NCBI GenBank assembly: GCA_038206235.1
Contig: JBBRBB010000008.1
Coordinates: forward strand, 89,050-153,049
DNA: 64,000 nt
Direction of reading: 5' to 3'
DNA from: JBBRBB01 sp038206235
GTDB taxonomy: Bacteria > Bacteroidota > Bacteroidia > Chitinophagales > Chitinophagaceae
Below the pieces are notes generated by a model. It did no database searches. It had not been told where the DNA came from and saw only the letters and a program-made list of their open reading frames with translations. The position numbers and the translations under genes are program-made. This document shows positions 43,906 through 52,130 of this stretch, one piece after another (position 1 is the stretch's first letter; each line of letters starts with the position of its first letter).

Positions 43906-44382
43906 ATGAATTTGACAGAGCAAATAGCAAAGCACTTTAGAGAAATTCATTTTGGAGAAAACTGGACATGTTCAAACCTTAAAGATAATTTGGCTGATGT
44001 AACTTGGCAACAAGCTACAATACAGATTTATTCTTTTAATACCATTGCAACCCTCGTTTATCATGTGAATTATTATGTAAGTGCAGTCTTGAAGGTATTA
44101 CAGGGAGAACCACTTGATGCCCATGATAAATATAGTTTTAACCATCCACCAATCCTTTCTCAGGAAGACTGGGAAAAATTGTTGAATAAGATTTGGACTG
44201 ATGCCGAAAACTTTGCCATCTTAATTTCGCAGTTGCCAGAGAGTAAACTTTGGGAAGACTTTTCGGAAGAAAAATATGGGAATTACTACAGAAATCTTAC
44301 CGGAATTATTGAGCATACCCACTACCATTTGGGGCAGATTGTTCTAATAAAGAAAATTATTCTGCAGGCTGATAAAAATTGA
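43906..44382 (+). CDS. DinB-like protein 2 (cassette-like setting)
   Basis: A 158-residue DinB/DUF1572-like protein starting MNLTEQIAKHFREIHFGENW, with LVYHVNYYVSAVLKVLQGEP near 47-66 and EHTHYHLGQIVLIKK near 135-149 supplying the metal-binding histidines. A longer frame begins at 43834 in non-coding upstream DNA (CGTTAGTGGCAAG); the Met at 43906 is the better start. It is followed by a 137-nt hairpin tail related to that of the first DinB gene. The two proteins are not close copies, so they are different genes carried in the same kind of setting. Confidence 0.7.
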   Translation: MNLTEQIAKHFREIHFGENWTCSNLKDNLADVTWQQATIQIYSFNTIATLVYHVNYYVSAVLKVLQGEPLDAHDKYSFNHPPILSQEDWEKLLNKIWTDAENFAILISQLPESKLWEDFSEEKYGNYYRNLTGIIEHTHYHLGQIVLIKKIILQADKN

Positions 44383-44402
44383 TGCGTAAAGAAAAATGCC
44401 TG

Positions 44403-44539
44403 CCGCCAAAATCGGTTTGGCAATAGTGCGGCTGACAGTTGTAAATCAACATCAGTAATTCTATTTGACTTTTTTGCTAAATCTGGTCTGACGTTTTTTA
44501 AAAGTCACGCCCATTGCCAAGTTGTAAACCGCGAGGCGG
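44403..44539 (+). repeat. Hairpin tail behind DinB gene 2 (attC-like candidate)
   Basis: Long imperfect inverted repeat: CCGCC, CGGTTT and GGCAAT on the left pair with ATTGCC, AAACCG and GGCGG on the right, with GTGCGGCTGAC against GTCACGCCC-type sequence inside. The stretch AAATCAACATCAGTAAT is shared with the first DinB tail. The structure is seen; a cassette-recombination role is inference. Confidence 0.5.
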
Positions 44540-44565
44540 AAGTGGGACAAGGTGAAATTTCCTGC

Positions 44566-44601
44566 AATAAAAACCGCCCCTCAAAAAAATAATAAGCGGT
44601 T
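44566..44601 (-). terminator. Terminator after the second SusD gene
   Basis: Read on the minus strand: stem AACCGC/GCGGTT with an 18-base loop, followed by TTTTTAT. It lies 26 bases past the SusD stop. Confidence 0.55.
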
Positions 44602-44626
44602 GCAAAAATCAAGATGTTTCAAAAAT

Positions 44627-45997
44627 TTAATACCCGGGATTTTGTACAAGATTTTTATTTACATCAATTTCTCTTTGCGGTATCGGTAATATTAATTTAT
44701 CATAAGTATATTCATATCCATCAACATTCATTTGCAGACGCTTTAAAGTCCACACACGGTCGCCCTCAAAACCTAATTCACGAAAACGTTCATCAACAAA
44801 ATTCTGTGCTGTAACTGTTGCAAGAGCAGACGTTGAAGAACGTTGTCTTACTGTGTTTATATCAGATAGCGGAGTTAGACCACCAACAGGTGCACCTCCT
44901 TTTCTCAGGTTAGCTTCACCGCGTGTTAAATACATTTCGGCAAGCCGCACTACTGGAACTGTTTTATAAAAATCCTTCCATTTGCCTGTATATTTCCCGG
45001 TAAATCCACCAATGCTTCCACCCTGATACCAAAAGTTTTTTCGAAAATCATCAGCGGTAAAAATATTTAAGTAGCTGTTTACAATCTGCACATCTCCCCG
45101 GCCGACAGGATAAGCGGAATAAAAAGTAGTAAGACCGCTATTGCCCGTACCTGCATTGCTTTGCGCAGTTTGCTGTATGGCAAAAATATCTTCAGAAGAA
45201 TTGCCCACATTGTTGAATGCCTGGTTGTAGGTGGATACTAGTGAAAACTCACCTGACTGAATTACATTGTTTGCCATCGTGGCTGCATCTTGATACATGC
45301 CCATATTCAAATACACACGGCTTAAAAATGCTTTAGCAGAAAATTGCGTTGCACGAAAATCTTCTTGCTGCGGCGGCAAATTTGTTGCTGCATCTGATAG
45401 GTCGCTTATTACCTGGTTATATACATCCTGCACACTTGCCCGTGCAACAAAAGCCGTAGAAGGGTCGTAAACATATTTTTGCGGGTCTAATACGAGAGGC
45501 ACTCCCAAATTATTTTCTGTATCGCCTGCTGAATAAGGCTTTGCGAAAAAATTCACAAGCTCAAAATATACAATACCTCTTATAAACTCTGCCTCGCTTT
45601 TAATATCATCTCGTTCAGATTCATCAATCAAATCAAGCTTATCCAGCACTGTATTCATACTGTTAATAATGGCGTACGCATTGCTCCACATATCACGCGG
45701 AATAAAGCTGGTTTGATTTTGATTTTTATCTTCTATGTCTCTGTATTCAGTAAATGTGCCCACGAACTTTACCTGCTTTTCAGAAGCAAGCAGGTCGGCG
45801 ATTAATAAGTATTGCTCTCCAAACGCAGAACCGTTTTGAAGTAATTTATAACCGCCAAACAAAACTCCTTTTACATCATCTGCAGTTTTTATTTGTTCGG
45901 GGGTAATGTTTTGCTGTGGCGTAACATCGAGTTTTTTATTACATGCCGAAGCAACTATAAATGTGGTTGCAATTAAAATATATATAAGCTTATTCAT
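44627..45997 (-). CDS. SusD/RagB family lipoprotein 2
   Basis: A 456-residue outer-membrane lipoprotein: MNKLIYILIATTFIVASAC with Cys19. The TPR-like core (SEAEFIRGIVYFELVNFFAK near 135, AKAFLSRVYLNMGMYQDAAT near 217) and the C-terminal VVRLAEMYLTRGEANLRKGG, DERFRELGFEGDRVWTLKRL and ILPIPQREIDVNKNLVQNPGY blocks are typical. It pairs with the SusC gene 35 bases upstream. No enzyme or regulator gene accompanies this pair. Confidence 0.94.
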   Translation of the reverse strand: MNKLIYILIATTFIVASACNKKLDVTPQQNITPEQIKTADDVKGVLFGGYKLLQNGSAFGEQYLLIADLLASEKQVKFVGTFTEYRDIEDKNQNQTSFIPRDMWSNAYAIINSMNTVLDKLDLIDESERDDIKSEAEFIRGIVYFELVNFFAKPYSAGDTENNLGVPLVLDPQKYVYDPSTAFVARASVQDVYNQVISDLSDAATNLPPQQEDFRATQFSAKAFLSRVYLNMGMYQDAATMANNVIQSGEFSLVSTYNQAFNNVGNSSEDIFAIQQTAQSNAGTGNSGLTTFYSAYPVGRGDVQIVNSYLNIFTADDFRKNFWYQGGSIGGFTGKYTGKWKDFYKTVPVVRLAEMYLTRGEANLRKGGAPVGGLTPLSDINTVRQRSSTSALATVTAQNFVDERFRELGFEGDRVWTLKRLQMNVDGYEYTYDKLILPIPQREIDVNKNLVQNPGY

Positions 45998-46032
45998 CTT
46001 TTTTAGTTTTAAAATAAAAATTGATGTTGACT

Positions 46033-49000
46033 TCAGAATTTAATATTTAAGCCGATAGTTATTGTTCTGGCCTGCGGAATGGTATAAAAATCCTGTCCGC
46101 CGCCAATGTTTCCAGCGGTTTCAGTATTTATTTCGGGGTCGCCGGGATAGTCTGTTTTTGTCCAGAGATTTGTTCCTGAAACATACAATCTTGCCGAAGA
46201 TATGTGCAGAAAATCATTTACCGTTTTTGGGGCTGTATAGCCAAGCGTTACATTTTTCAGGCGTATGTAAGAGCCATTATATAGCCATCTGGATGAAGTA
46301 GGCTGATACCCTGACCCATAGAAATAACCAATTCTGGGAACATTGCTTTTATCTCCCGGTTCTCTCCATGCATTTATTATGTCGGTGGTTTGATTATCGA
46401 AGCCATTATAAAATCCATCACTCATAAAATAACCTCCGGCATTATTTATTTTATTTCCAGATACGAATGTGAAAAATATATTCAGGTCAAAATTTTTGTA
46501 AGAAAATGTATTGGTGAAGCCGCCTGTCCAGTCGGGATTTGATTTTCCGAGAACAACTCTTTTTGCATTATCAAAATCTGTTGTGGGTTTACCATCTTCG
46601 CCAAGAAAAAGAGCGTCGCCGGTTTCGGGGTCAACACCTAAAAATTTTTCACCATAAAAAACTCCAATCGGTTCTCCCTCTACTGCCCTTTGCACAACAG
46701 AAAATCCGCCTTCAATGATTTGCCCGTTAATATCGAGCACTTCATTTTTGTTGTACGCAAAATTGAGAGAGGTGTTCCATTTGAATTTTGTATCAATGTT
46801 TTTTGATGACAAGGTTACTTCAACTCCTTTATTATCCATTGTTCCCAGGTTTTGATAATAGTTTAAAAAGCCGGTAGTAGCGGGAACATTTACCTGCAGC
46901 AATAAGTCTGATGTATGTTTTTTATACACGTCTATTTCACCTGAAATACGATTGTTTAAAATTCCAAATTCAATGCCCGCATCTGCCTGAGAAGTTTTTT
47001 CCCATTTTAAATTGGGGTTTCCCAATTGCACAGGATAAAATCCCGGAAGCTCAGGATAATTAGCTACTCCATACAATGCGAGAAAATTACTTTCACCAAT
47101 TTCTGCATTACCCGTTAAGCCCCAGCTTGCTCTTAATTTCAGGTAGCTGAAAAATTTACTTTGCTGCATAAACCTTTCTTCACTGAGCAGCCATCCAGCA
47201 GATACAGAGGGAAACCAGCCATACCTGTTATTGCTTCCAAAGCGTGATGAGCCATCGGTTCTTATGCTTGCAGCAAGAAGATATTTATCAAGCAAGGAAT
47301 AATTCGCCCTTAAAAAATAAGATAGAAAAGTGTACTTGTCGCTGGTAGAATAAGAAGTGGTTATAGAAGTGGTACCCGAAAGATTTTTTATAAGGTCTGA
47401 AGGTGTTTGCTCGCCATAAGATGCTGACTGTTTTGTATCGTTTTGTAAATAGCTCATGCCAATCACTGAATTTAATTTGCTGTTCTTTCCTATGGCAGGA
47501 GTATATGTAAAATAATTATTGGTATTGTAGCTGGTGCTTTGCGATACAATAAGATTTGCTTTTCCAATACCACCGCCGTCAATAGTTTGCTTACCCTGAA
47601 AGGCTTCCTGGTAAAGGCTTAATATATCTGCTCCAAACTCTGAACGAAAAGAGAGTGACGGAGTAAATTCATAGTTAGCAAACACGTTACCAACAGTTCT
47701 GTTGGTGGCTTGCTTATCAGAATTAAACTGCGCATCAAACAAGCCATTTCCATATAAAGTTTGATTATTCAATTCTCCGGTCTGCGGGTCGTATACCGGT
47801 GAAATAGGAATTTGAGCCACTAACTGGCCGGGGGTCGAAAAAGCATTGTCATTAGTTACCCTGTTAAGCTGGCTTCGGTCAACTGCAATATTAATTCCTA
47901 ACGATAATTTATCTGTTGCATTATGCTCAAGATTAAGCCTGCCCCCGTAGCGGTAAAATTTATTATCTATAACGATCGCATTTTGCACATTGTAAAAACC
48001 GGAAGCGAAGAAGCGCGTTTTCTCATTGCCTCCGCTTGCAGATAAATCAATTTGATTAGCAACGGCATTATGATTGTATAAAAGATCTTTCCAATTGGTA
48101 TTTACTTCTCCTTTTCTCCAATCTGTACCTAATGAATAATAATCAAGTATGTTTCCTTCATAAAATGCCTTATAATCATTTATAGCATCTTCTTCTGTGG
48201 CATAGCCAGATATATCATTTTTGAAATCATATTTTCCATCACTCGCCGCAGCCAGTTCAATTAAATCAACATACTGGGTAGCATTTAGAAAATCGAATGT
48301 GCGTGTAGGATTGCTCCAGCTATTGGTAAGATTTAATTCTATAGTTGTTTTCTCATTGTTCCTTCCCTTTTTTGTGGTGATGAGAATTACTCCGTTTGCA
48401 GCTCTTGCCCCGTAAATAGCAGCAGCAGAAGCATCTTTTAAAACTTCTATTGATTCAATATCATTTGGGTTGATATCTGCTAATGGGTTTGTGGGGTCAT
48501 TAAAAATATCTGACTGGCTGGTGGAAACAATTGGTAATCCATCTACCACGTATAAAGGCTGGCTGCTTGCAGAAATGGATGATGTTCCTCGTATTCTTAT
48601 TTTTATTGCCTGCCCCAGCTTACCGCTGCCAGATTCTATTACAACGCCTGCTGCCTTGCCCTGCAGTGCAGATTCAAAGCTGGGTGCAGGAACATTGGCT
48701 ACCTCTTTGCCGGATACTTTACTAATAGAACCCGTTAATTGTTTTTTGGTTGCCTGACCGTAACCAACAACAACAACTTCATTTAAGTTTTTGGTATTGG
48801 GCGTTAATTGCACTTTCATATTTTCCGTTGCAGGTAATTCCACATCATCATAACCTATATAAGAAAATATAAGAACACCGCCTGCTGAGGAAAGACTAAT
48901 AGTAAATGAGCCCTCCTTATCAGTAACAACTGCTTTGTGTTGATTTTTTTCTTTTACAGTTACACCCACAAGACGAGTATTGTCTTTAGCATCTGTTACC

Positions 49001-49080
49001 ATACCGGTGATAGTAAGATTTTGAGCTAACGCTGATAATGACATTACCGAAATACCAATGAGGAATAAAAAAATTTTCAT
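46033..49080 (-). CDS. SusC/RagA TonB-dependent receptor 2
   Basis: A 1015-residue TonB-dependent importer: signal peptide about 1-19, carboxypeptidase-D-like domain about 20-100 (LTITGMVTDAKDNTRLVGVT), TonB-box-like NEVVVVGYGQATKKQLTG near 100, plug about 115-230 (KLGQAIKIRIRGTSSISASS, DASAAAIYGARAANGVILIT) and barrel to the final TITIGLNIKF. It forms the second pair in the window with the SusD gene downstream. Substrate cannot be read from sequence. Confidence 0.95.
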   Translation of the reverse strand: MKIFLFLIGISVMSLSALAQNLTITGMVTDAKDNTRLVGVTVKEKNQHKAVVTDKEGSFTISLSSAGGVLIFSYIGYDDVELPATENMKVQLTPNTKNLNEVVVVGYGQATKKQLTGSISKVSGKEVANVPAPSFESALQGKAAGVVIESGSGKLGQAIKIRIRGTSSISASSQPLYVVDGLPIVSTSQSDIFNDPTNPLADINPNDIESIEVLKDASAAAIYGARAANGVILITTKKGRNNEKTTIELNLTNSWSNPTRTFDFLNATQYVDLIELAAASDGKYDFKNDISGYATEEDAINDYKAFYEGNILDYYSLGTDWRKGEVNTNWKDLLYNHNAVANQIDLSASGGNEKTRFFASGFYNVQNAIVIDNKFYRYGGRLNLEHNATDKLSLGINIAVDRSQLNRVTNDNAFSTPGQLVAQIPISPVYDPQTGELNNQTLYGNGLFDAQFNSDKQATNRTVGNVFANYEFTPSLSFRSEFGADILSLYQEAFQGKQTIDGGGIGKANLIVSQSTSYNTNNYFTYTPAIGKNSKLNSVIGMSYLQNDTKQSASYGEQTPSDLIKNLSGTTSITTSYSTSDKYTFLSYFLRANYSLLDKYLLAASIRTDGSSRFGSNNRYGWFPSVSAGWLLSEERFMQQSKFFSYLKLRASWGLTGNAEIGESNFLALYGVANYPELPGFYPVQLGNPNLKWEKTSQADAGIEFGILNNRISGEIDVYKKHTSDLLLQVNVPATTGFLNYYQNLGTMDNKGVEVTLSSKNIDTKFKWNTSLNFAYNKNEVLDINGQIIEGGFSVVQRAVEGEPIGVFYGEKFLGVDPETGDALFLGEDGKPTTDFDNAKRVVLGKSNPDWTGGFTNTFSYKNFDLNIFFTFVSGNKINNAGGYFMSDGFYNGFDNQTTDIINAWREPGDKSNVPRIGYFYGSGYQPTSSRWLYNGSYIRLKNVTLGYTAPKTVNDFLHISSARLYVSGTNLWTKTDYPGDPEINTETAGNIGGGQDFYTIPQARTITIGLNIKF

Positions 49081-49289
49081 AACAAAAGATTTAATTGTTT
49101 ACTCCATTTAATGAATGCTCTAAAATGGAATATGAAAAAAAGAAAAGCTGGAATTTTTGTGATTGCTGTAATTATATGACAAAAAGAAAATGGAAAACGC
49201 TGTGCCGCTCATAAAAGTAATTTGAAATAAATATTTAAGAGGCATTTATAGCAGCAAAGAATATTTTTATGTAAAAAATTAAATCCATT

Positions 49290-49297
49290 ATTTTTGC
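49290..49297 (+). promoter_or_regulatory. Candidate -7 box ahead of the tRNA locus
   Basis: TATTTTTG fits TAnnTTTG and lies 16 bases before the 5' tRNA fragment. Transcription would pass through that fragment to the intact tRNA-Asn. Confidence 0.4.
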
Positions 49298-49312
49298 GTC
49301 CCTGAAAATATT

Positions 49313-49344
49313 CCTGAATAGCTCAGCTGGTTAGAGCATCTGAT
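49313..49344 (+). pseudogene. 5' half of a tRNA-Asn-like gene
   Basis: Starts TCCTGAATAGCTCAGCTGG: acceptor 5' strand TCCTGAA, D-arm identical to that of the intact tRNA-Asn (GCTCAGCTGGTTAGAGC), then the first anticodon-stem strand TCTGA. At 49345 the tRNA sequence gives way to a TCCCGATTAATCGGGA palindrome. The matching acceptor strand TTCAGGA occurs 500 bp downstream at 49837-49843. Confidence 0.8.
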
Positions 49345-49361
49345 CCCGATTAATCGGGAAA
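49345..49361. repeat. TCCCGATTAATCGGGA palindrome, left copy
   Basis: 16-bp perfect palindrome within a 21-bp direct repeat (CTGATCCCGATTAATCGGGAA) shared with 49791-49811. It replaces the anticodon arm of the broken tRNA. Confidence 0.9.
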
Positions 49362-49404
49362 GGTTGCTGGGGTAGCAAGCTATGAGAAATAAATTTTGTT
49401 ATAC

Positions 49405-49478
49405 TCCTCGGTAGCTCAGCTGGTTAGAGCATCTGACTGTTAATCAGAGGGTCGTTGGTTCAAGTCCAACTCGAGGAG
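49405..49478 (+). tRNA. tRNA-Asn(GTT)
   Basis: 74-nt cloverleaf: acceptor TCCTCGG paired with TCGAGGA (last pair G-T), D-arm GCTCAGCTGGTTAGAGC, anticodon stem TCTGA/TCAGA around CTGTTAA (anticodon GTT), T-arm GTTGG-TTCAAGT-CCAAC, discriminator G. CCA is not encoded completely (GCA follows). A U-rich hairpin terminator follows immediately. Confidence 0.97.
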
Positions 49479-49481
49479 CAA

Positions 49482-49508
49482 AGCTCTGCTAAAAAGGCGG
49501 GGCTTTTT
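49482..49508 (+). terminator. Terminator after tRNA-Asn
   Basis: Stem AGCTCTGC/GCGGGGCT (with G-T pairs) and a seven-base A-rich loop, followed by a T run. It ends two bases before the GIY-YIG gene start. Confidence 0.75.
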
Positions 49509-49510
49509 AT

Positions 49511-49804
49511 ATGTATAAAGTTTACATCCTTTTCTCCGCTAAAATTAACCGCTACTATATTGGGCATACTGAAAACTTTTCTGTCCGTTATGCTTATCAT
49601 AATGATTCAATACGCAATAGAATTTGGACGAGACGCGGAATTCCATGGGAGAAAAAAATTGTATTCACTTTTGAATCACGGTCTGAAGCTATGGAACTTG
49701 AAGTGCATTTAAAAGATTTGAAAAGCAGAAGTGTAATTGAAAAAATTATTTTGTATAAAAAAGTAAACTGGAAAGGAAGGACGATTGCACCTGATCCCGA
49801 TTAA
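49511..49804 (+). CDS. GIY-YIG nuclease-family protein
   Basis: A 97-residue single-domain GIY-YIG endonuclease-like protein. The two motif strands are KVYILFSAKINRYYIGHT (VYI and YIG, residues 3-20), the catalytic Arg is in SVRYAYHN near 25-30, and the helix with the metal Glu is SEAMELEVHLKDLKSR near 58-73. The C-terminus (KGRTIAPDPD) runs into a TCCCGATTAATCGGGA palindrome whose TAA supplies the stop. It sits directly behind tRNA-Asn, between two halves of another tRNA gene, so a homing-type role is an attractive inference. A frame beginning inside the tRNA is rejected. Confidence 0.85.
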   Translation: MYKVYILFSAKINRYYIGHTENFSVRYAYHNDSIRNRIWTRRGIPWEKKIVFTFESRSEAMELEVHLKDLKSRSVIEKIILYKKVNWKGRTIAPDPD

Positions 49805-49811
49805 TCGGGAA
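49791..49811. repeat. TCCCGATTAATCGGGA palindrome, right copy
   Basis: Exact match to the 21-bp repeat CTGATCCCGATTAATCGGGAA at 49341-49361. The two copies bound a 450-bp stretch that contains the intact tRNA-Asn and most of the GIY-YIG gene. Confidence 0.9.
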
Positions 49812-49844
49812 GGGTCGTCCCGATTCAAATCGGGACTTCAGGAG
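49812..49844 (+). pseudogene. 3' half of a tRNA-Asn-like gene
   Basis: GGGTC (variable region as in the intact tRNA-Asn), then a modified T-arm GTCCCGATTCAAATCGGGAC that keeps TTCAAAT, then acceptor strand TTCAGGA and discriminator G with CA. TTCAGGA is fully complementary to TCCTGAA at 49313-49319. Confidence 0.8.
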
Positions 49845-49848
49845 CAAG

Positions 49849-49871
49849 TCCCGCAGCAATGCGGGATTTTT
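49849..49871 (+). terminator. Terminator after the 3' tRNA fragment
   Basis: Stem TCCCGC/GCGGGA with loop AGCAAT and five T residues. It lies 12 bases before the hflX stop codon on the other strand. Confidence 0.75.
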
Positions 49872-49882
49872 GTTTATATAAC

Positions 49883-51073
49883 TCAATAAAAATATTCTGT
49901 TTTATATGGATACTTTACTTGGTACAATTGCCTTACTTTATCAAGCATGCGATTTCGAAGCTCTTCAATATTGATACGCTTAGTGGCTGAAACAAATACA
50001 CAATTCCCTTCGGTGATGTGTTCCCATTTTTCACGAAGCTCACGTAACAGTTCCTGCCTTACAGAAGACTCGAGCCACGCATCAAATATTTTTTCTTCAT
50101 ACAGGTCAATCTTATTAAACACTATGATTGCTGGCTTATTAAAAGCATGAATCTCCTGCAGGGTTTTATTTACAACGCCAATTTGTTCTTCATGCAGCGG
50201 ATGAGAAATATCAACAACATGCAGCAGAATATCGGCTTCTCTTACTTCATCCAAAGTGCTTTTAAAACTTTCAATTAAATGATGCGGCAGCTTGCGTATG
50301 AAGCCAACTGTATCACTTAAAAGAAAAGGTGTATTATCAAGCACAACTTTTCTTGTTGTTGTATCAAGCGTTGCAAACAATTTGTTTTCGGCGAACACAT
50401 CACTCTTGCTGAGTAAATTCATTAAAGTGCTTTTCCCTACATTGGTATAACCCACCAATGAAACACGAATAAATTCACTTCGTTCTTTGCGTTGCGTAAA
50501 AGATTGCTTATCTATTTCTTTTAATTTTTTGCGCAGCAGAGAAATTTTATCTTTCACAATACGGCGGTCTGTTTCAATTTCAGTTTCACCGGGGCCACGT
50601 GTTCCAATACCACCGCCCAATCTTTCAAGGTGCGTCCACATGCCCCTGAGCCGCGGTAAGAGATGCTGGTATTGTGCAAGCTCCACTTGTGTTTTTGCCT
50701 GTGCTGTGCGGGCACGGTTTGCAAATATGTCGAGTATAAGATCTGCCCTGTCAATCGTTTTTACATCAAGTGCTTTTTCTATGTTAGCAATTTGAGCGCC
50801 GCTGAGTTCATCATCAAAAATGATTACATCAATCTCTTTATCTGAAATATATTTTTTTATTTCTTCTAGTTTTCCTTTTCCAAGATAGGTGCGGCTATCA
50901 GGATGCTCTAATTTTTGTGTGAAACGTTTTACTGCTATGGCTCCTGCTGTTTCTGCGAGAAAAGCAAGCTCATCTAAATATTCCTGCACCTGCTCGTTTG
51001 TTTGCTCTTTTTGAATAACGCCAATGAGAATTGCCTTTTCTTCTCTTTTAATTTTTTGCGCTTTATTTATCAA
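49883..51073 (-). CDS. hflX: Ribosome-associated GTPase HflX
   Basis: HflX splits stalled or stressed 70S ribosomes. The 396-residue protein has the N-terminal HflX domain (residues about 15-195, AGAIAVKRFTQKLEHPDSRTYLGKGK near 38-63, with KQSFTQRKERSEF before the G-domain), the P-loop GYTNVGKSTLMNLL near 207-220, G3 DTVGFIRKLPHHL near 255-267 and G4 FNKID near 318-322. Full-length with the start MINKAQKIKREEKA. A candidate -7 box lies upstream at 51088. It faces the tRNA/GIY-YIG locus convergently. Confidence 0.95.
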   Translation of the reverse strand: MINKAQKIKREEKAILIGVIQKEQTNEQVQEYLDELAFLAETAGAIAVKRFTQKLEHPDSRTYLGKGKLEEIKKYISDKEIDVIIFDDELSGAQIANIEKALDVKTIDRADLILDIFANRARTAQAKTQVELAQYQHLLPRLRGMWTHLERLGGGIGTRGPGETEIETDRRIVKDKISLLRKKLKEIDKQSFTQRKERSEFIRVSLVGYTNVGKSTLMNLLSKSDVFAENKLFATLDTTTRKVVLDNTPFLLSDTVGFIRKLPHHLIESFKSTLDEVREADILLHVVDISHPLHEEQIGVVNKTLQEIHAFNKPAIIVFNKIDLYEEKIFDAWLESSVRQELLRELREKWEHITEGNCVFVSATKRINIEELRNRMLDKVRQLYQVKYPYKTEYFY

Positions 51074-51087
51074 TGCATTAATTTTTG

Positions 51088-51095
51088 CAAATGTA
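51088..51095 (-). promoter_or_regulatory. Candidate -7 box for hflX
   Basis: On the minus strand TACATTTG, matching TAnnTTTG, 15 bases upstream of the hflX ATG. No matched -33 element. Confidence 0.3.
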
Positions 51096-51161
51096 CTTGC
51101 ATCTTAAAAAAAGAGAATGATACCATTTTTAAATCTCTGAATTTTTTTTTGGAGAAAAATA

Positions 51162-51899
51162 TTATAGCCCGCTAAGAGTTAAGCCAATAGACCATGGATT
51201 TATTTTGGGTCCGGCGCCTGTTTTCAAAAACTCTGTTAACTGGTATGAGCCATCAAGAGAAATATTGCCGTAACCAATTCTTGCGGTTGCGGCAAGACGG
51301 GTAGTATTGATGAAATTTTTTTCGTACTCTTTAGATTTATATTTATCGCCATACACTGGTGTGCCTACTGAATCAACAAGATTTTTTCCCTTTGTATATG
51401 CGTTTAGCAACAAACCTCCTTTAATGCCCAACGCGATTTTAAAACCCTTGTCCGGTTGTACGGGATTGCCGGCAAAGCGCAGTTCTACCGGAACTTCCAA
51501 GAAAATAGTTGTGAGTTTATATTTATTGAAATGATTGGTTTGGCTTACATTTTTAAATGGCAGCGTTGAGGTTACAGATTTAAGATCAATATATGTGTTG
51601 CTAAAAAAAATATGGCTGCTTCCCAAACCGGCGCCAAAGGCCACACTGTAATGCGGGTTTGCTTTAAAGGGCTTATCAAAAAGAAGGTAAAAATTAAAAT
51701 GTCTTGAAAATCCGTCGGTATTGATACTATCATTTGTGCCCCCCCATCCGTCATATCCGTATTGCAGCATAAAATGGTCGTTTGCCCTGTTGCTGAGATC
51801 AATTTTATTCCAATTATTTTTTGCGGGGATTGTATCCTGGGCATGCGTAAAATAAAATAGGGAAAAGAATAATGCAGCCAGAAAGGTTTTTTTAATCAT
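51162..51899 (-). CDS. Outer-membrane beta-barrel protein (PorT-like)
   Basis: A 245-residue exported protein starting MIKKTFLAALFFSLFYFTHA, likely a small beta-barrel of the outer-membrane-protein/PorT-like kind: alternating strands such as YSVAFGAGLGSSHIFF, KLTTIFLEVPVELRFAG, FKIALGIKGGLLLNAY and RLAATARIGYGNISL, and a final INPWSIGLTLSGL. A frame with eight extra residues (MNNSLINC) is less likely. It lies between hflX and a receiver-domain gene. Confidence 0.7.
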   Translation of the reverse strand: MIKKTFLAALFFSLFYFTHAQDTIPAKNNWNKIDLSNRANDHFMLQYGYDGWGGTNDSINTDGFSRHFNFYLLFDKPFKANPHYSVAFGAGLGSSHIFFSNTYIDLKSVTSTLPFKNVSQTNHFNKYKLTTIFLEVPVELRFAGNPVQPDKGFKIALGIKGGLLLNAYTKGKNLVDSVGTPVYGDKYKSKEYEKNFINTTRLAATARIGYGNISLDGSYQLTEFLKTGAGPKINPWSIGLTLSGL

Positions 51900-52130
51900 A
51901 CAATTAATTAAGCTGTTGTTCAATATTTAAGGGCGACAAAGTAAACGAATAAATATAATGGAGGGGTTAAAAATATGCCAAAACAAAAGGGAAATGTATC
52001 AAAAGTAATTATTGTAAATAAGTGTAATTGTAAATACAGGTATTTCAAAAAAAAATTTTAAAAGAAATAATTCAGAAGGTATGCTATATCTTTATCTATA
52101 CAAACCCATATCCACCTTTAATTTTACCAA

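Noticed and set aside
49313..49380. First tRNA-like sequence as a second functional tRNA
   Set aside because: No anticodon arm and no 3' acceptor strand follow; the D-arm leads into a palindrome.
49455..49712. Open frame starting inside tRNA-Asn and running across the GIY-YIG gene in another frame
   Set aside because: It begins with TTG within the T-arm of the tRNA and is out of frame with the clear GIY-YIG protein.
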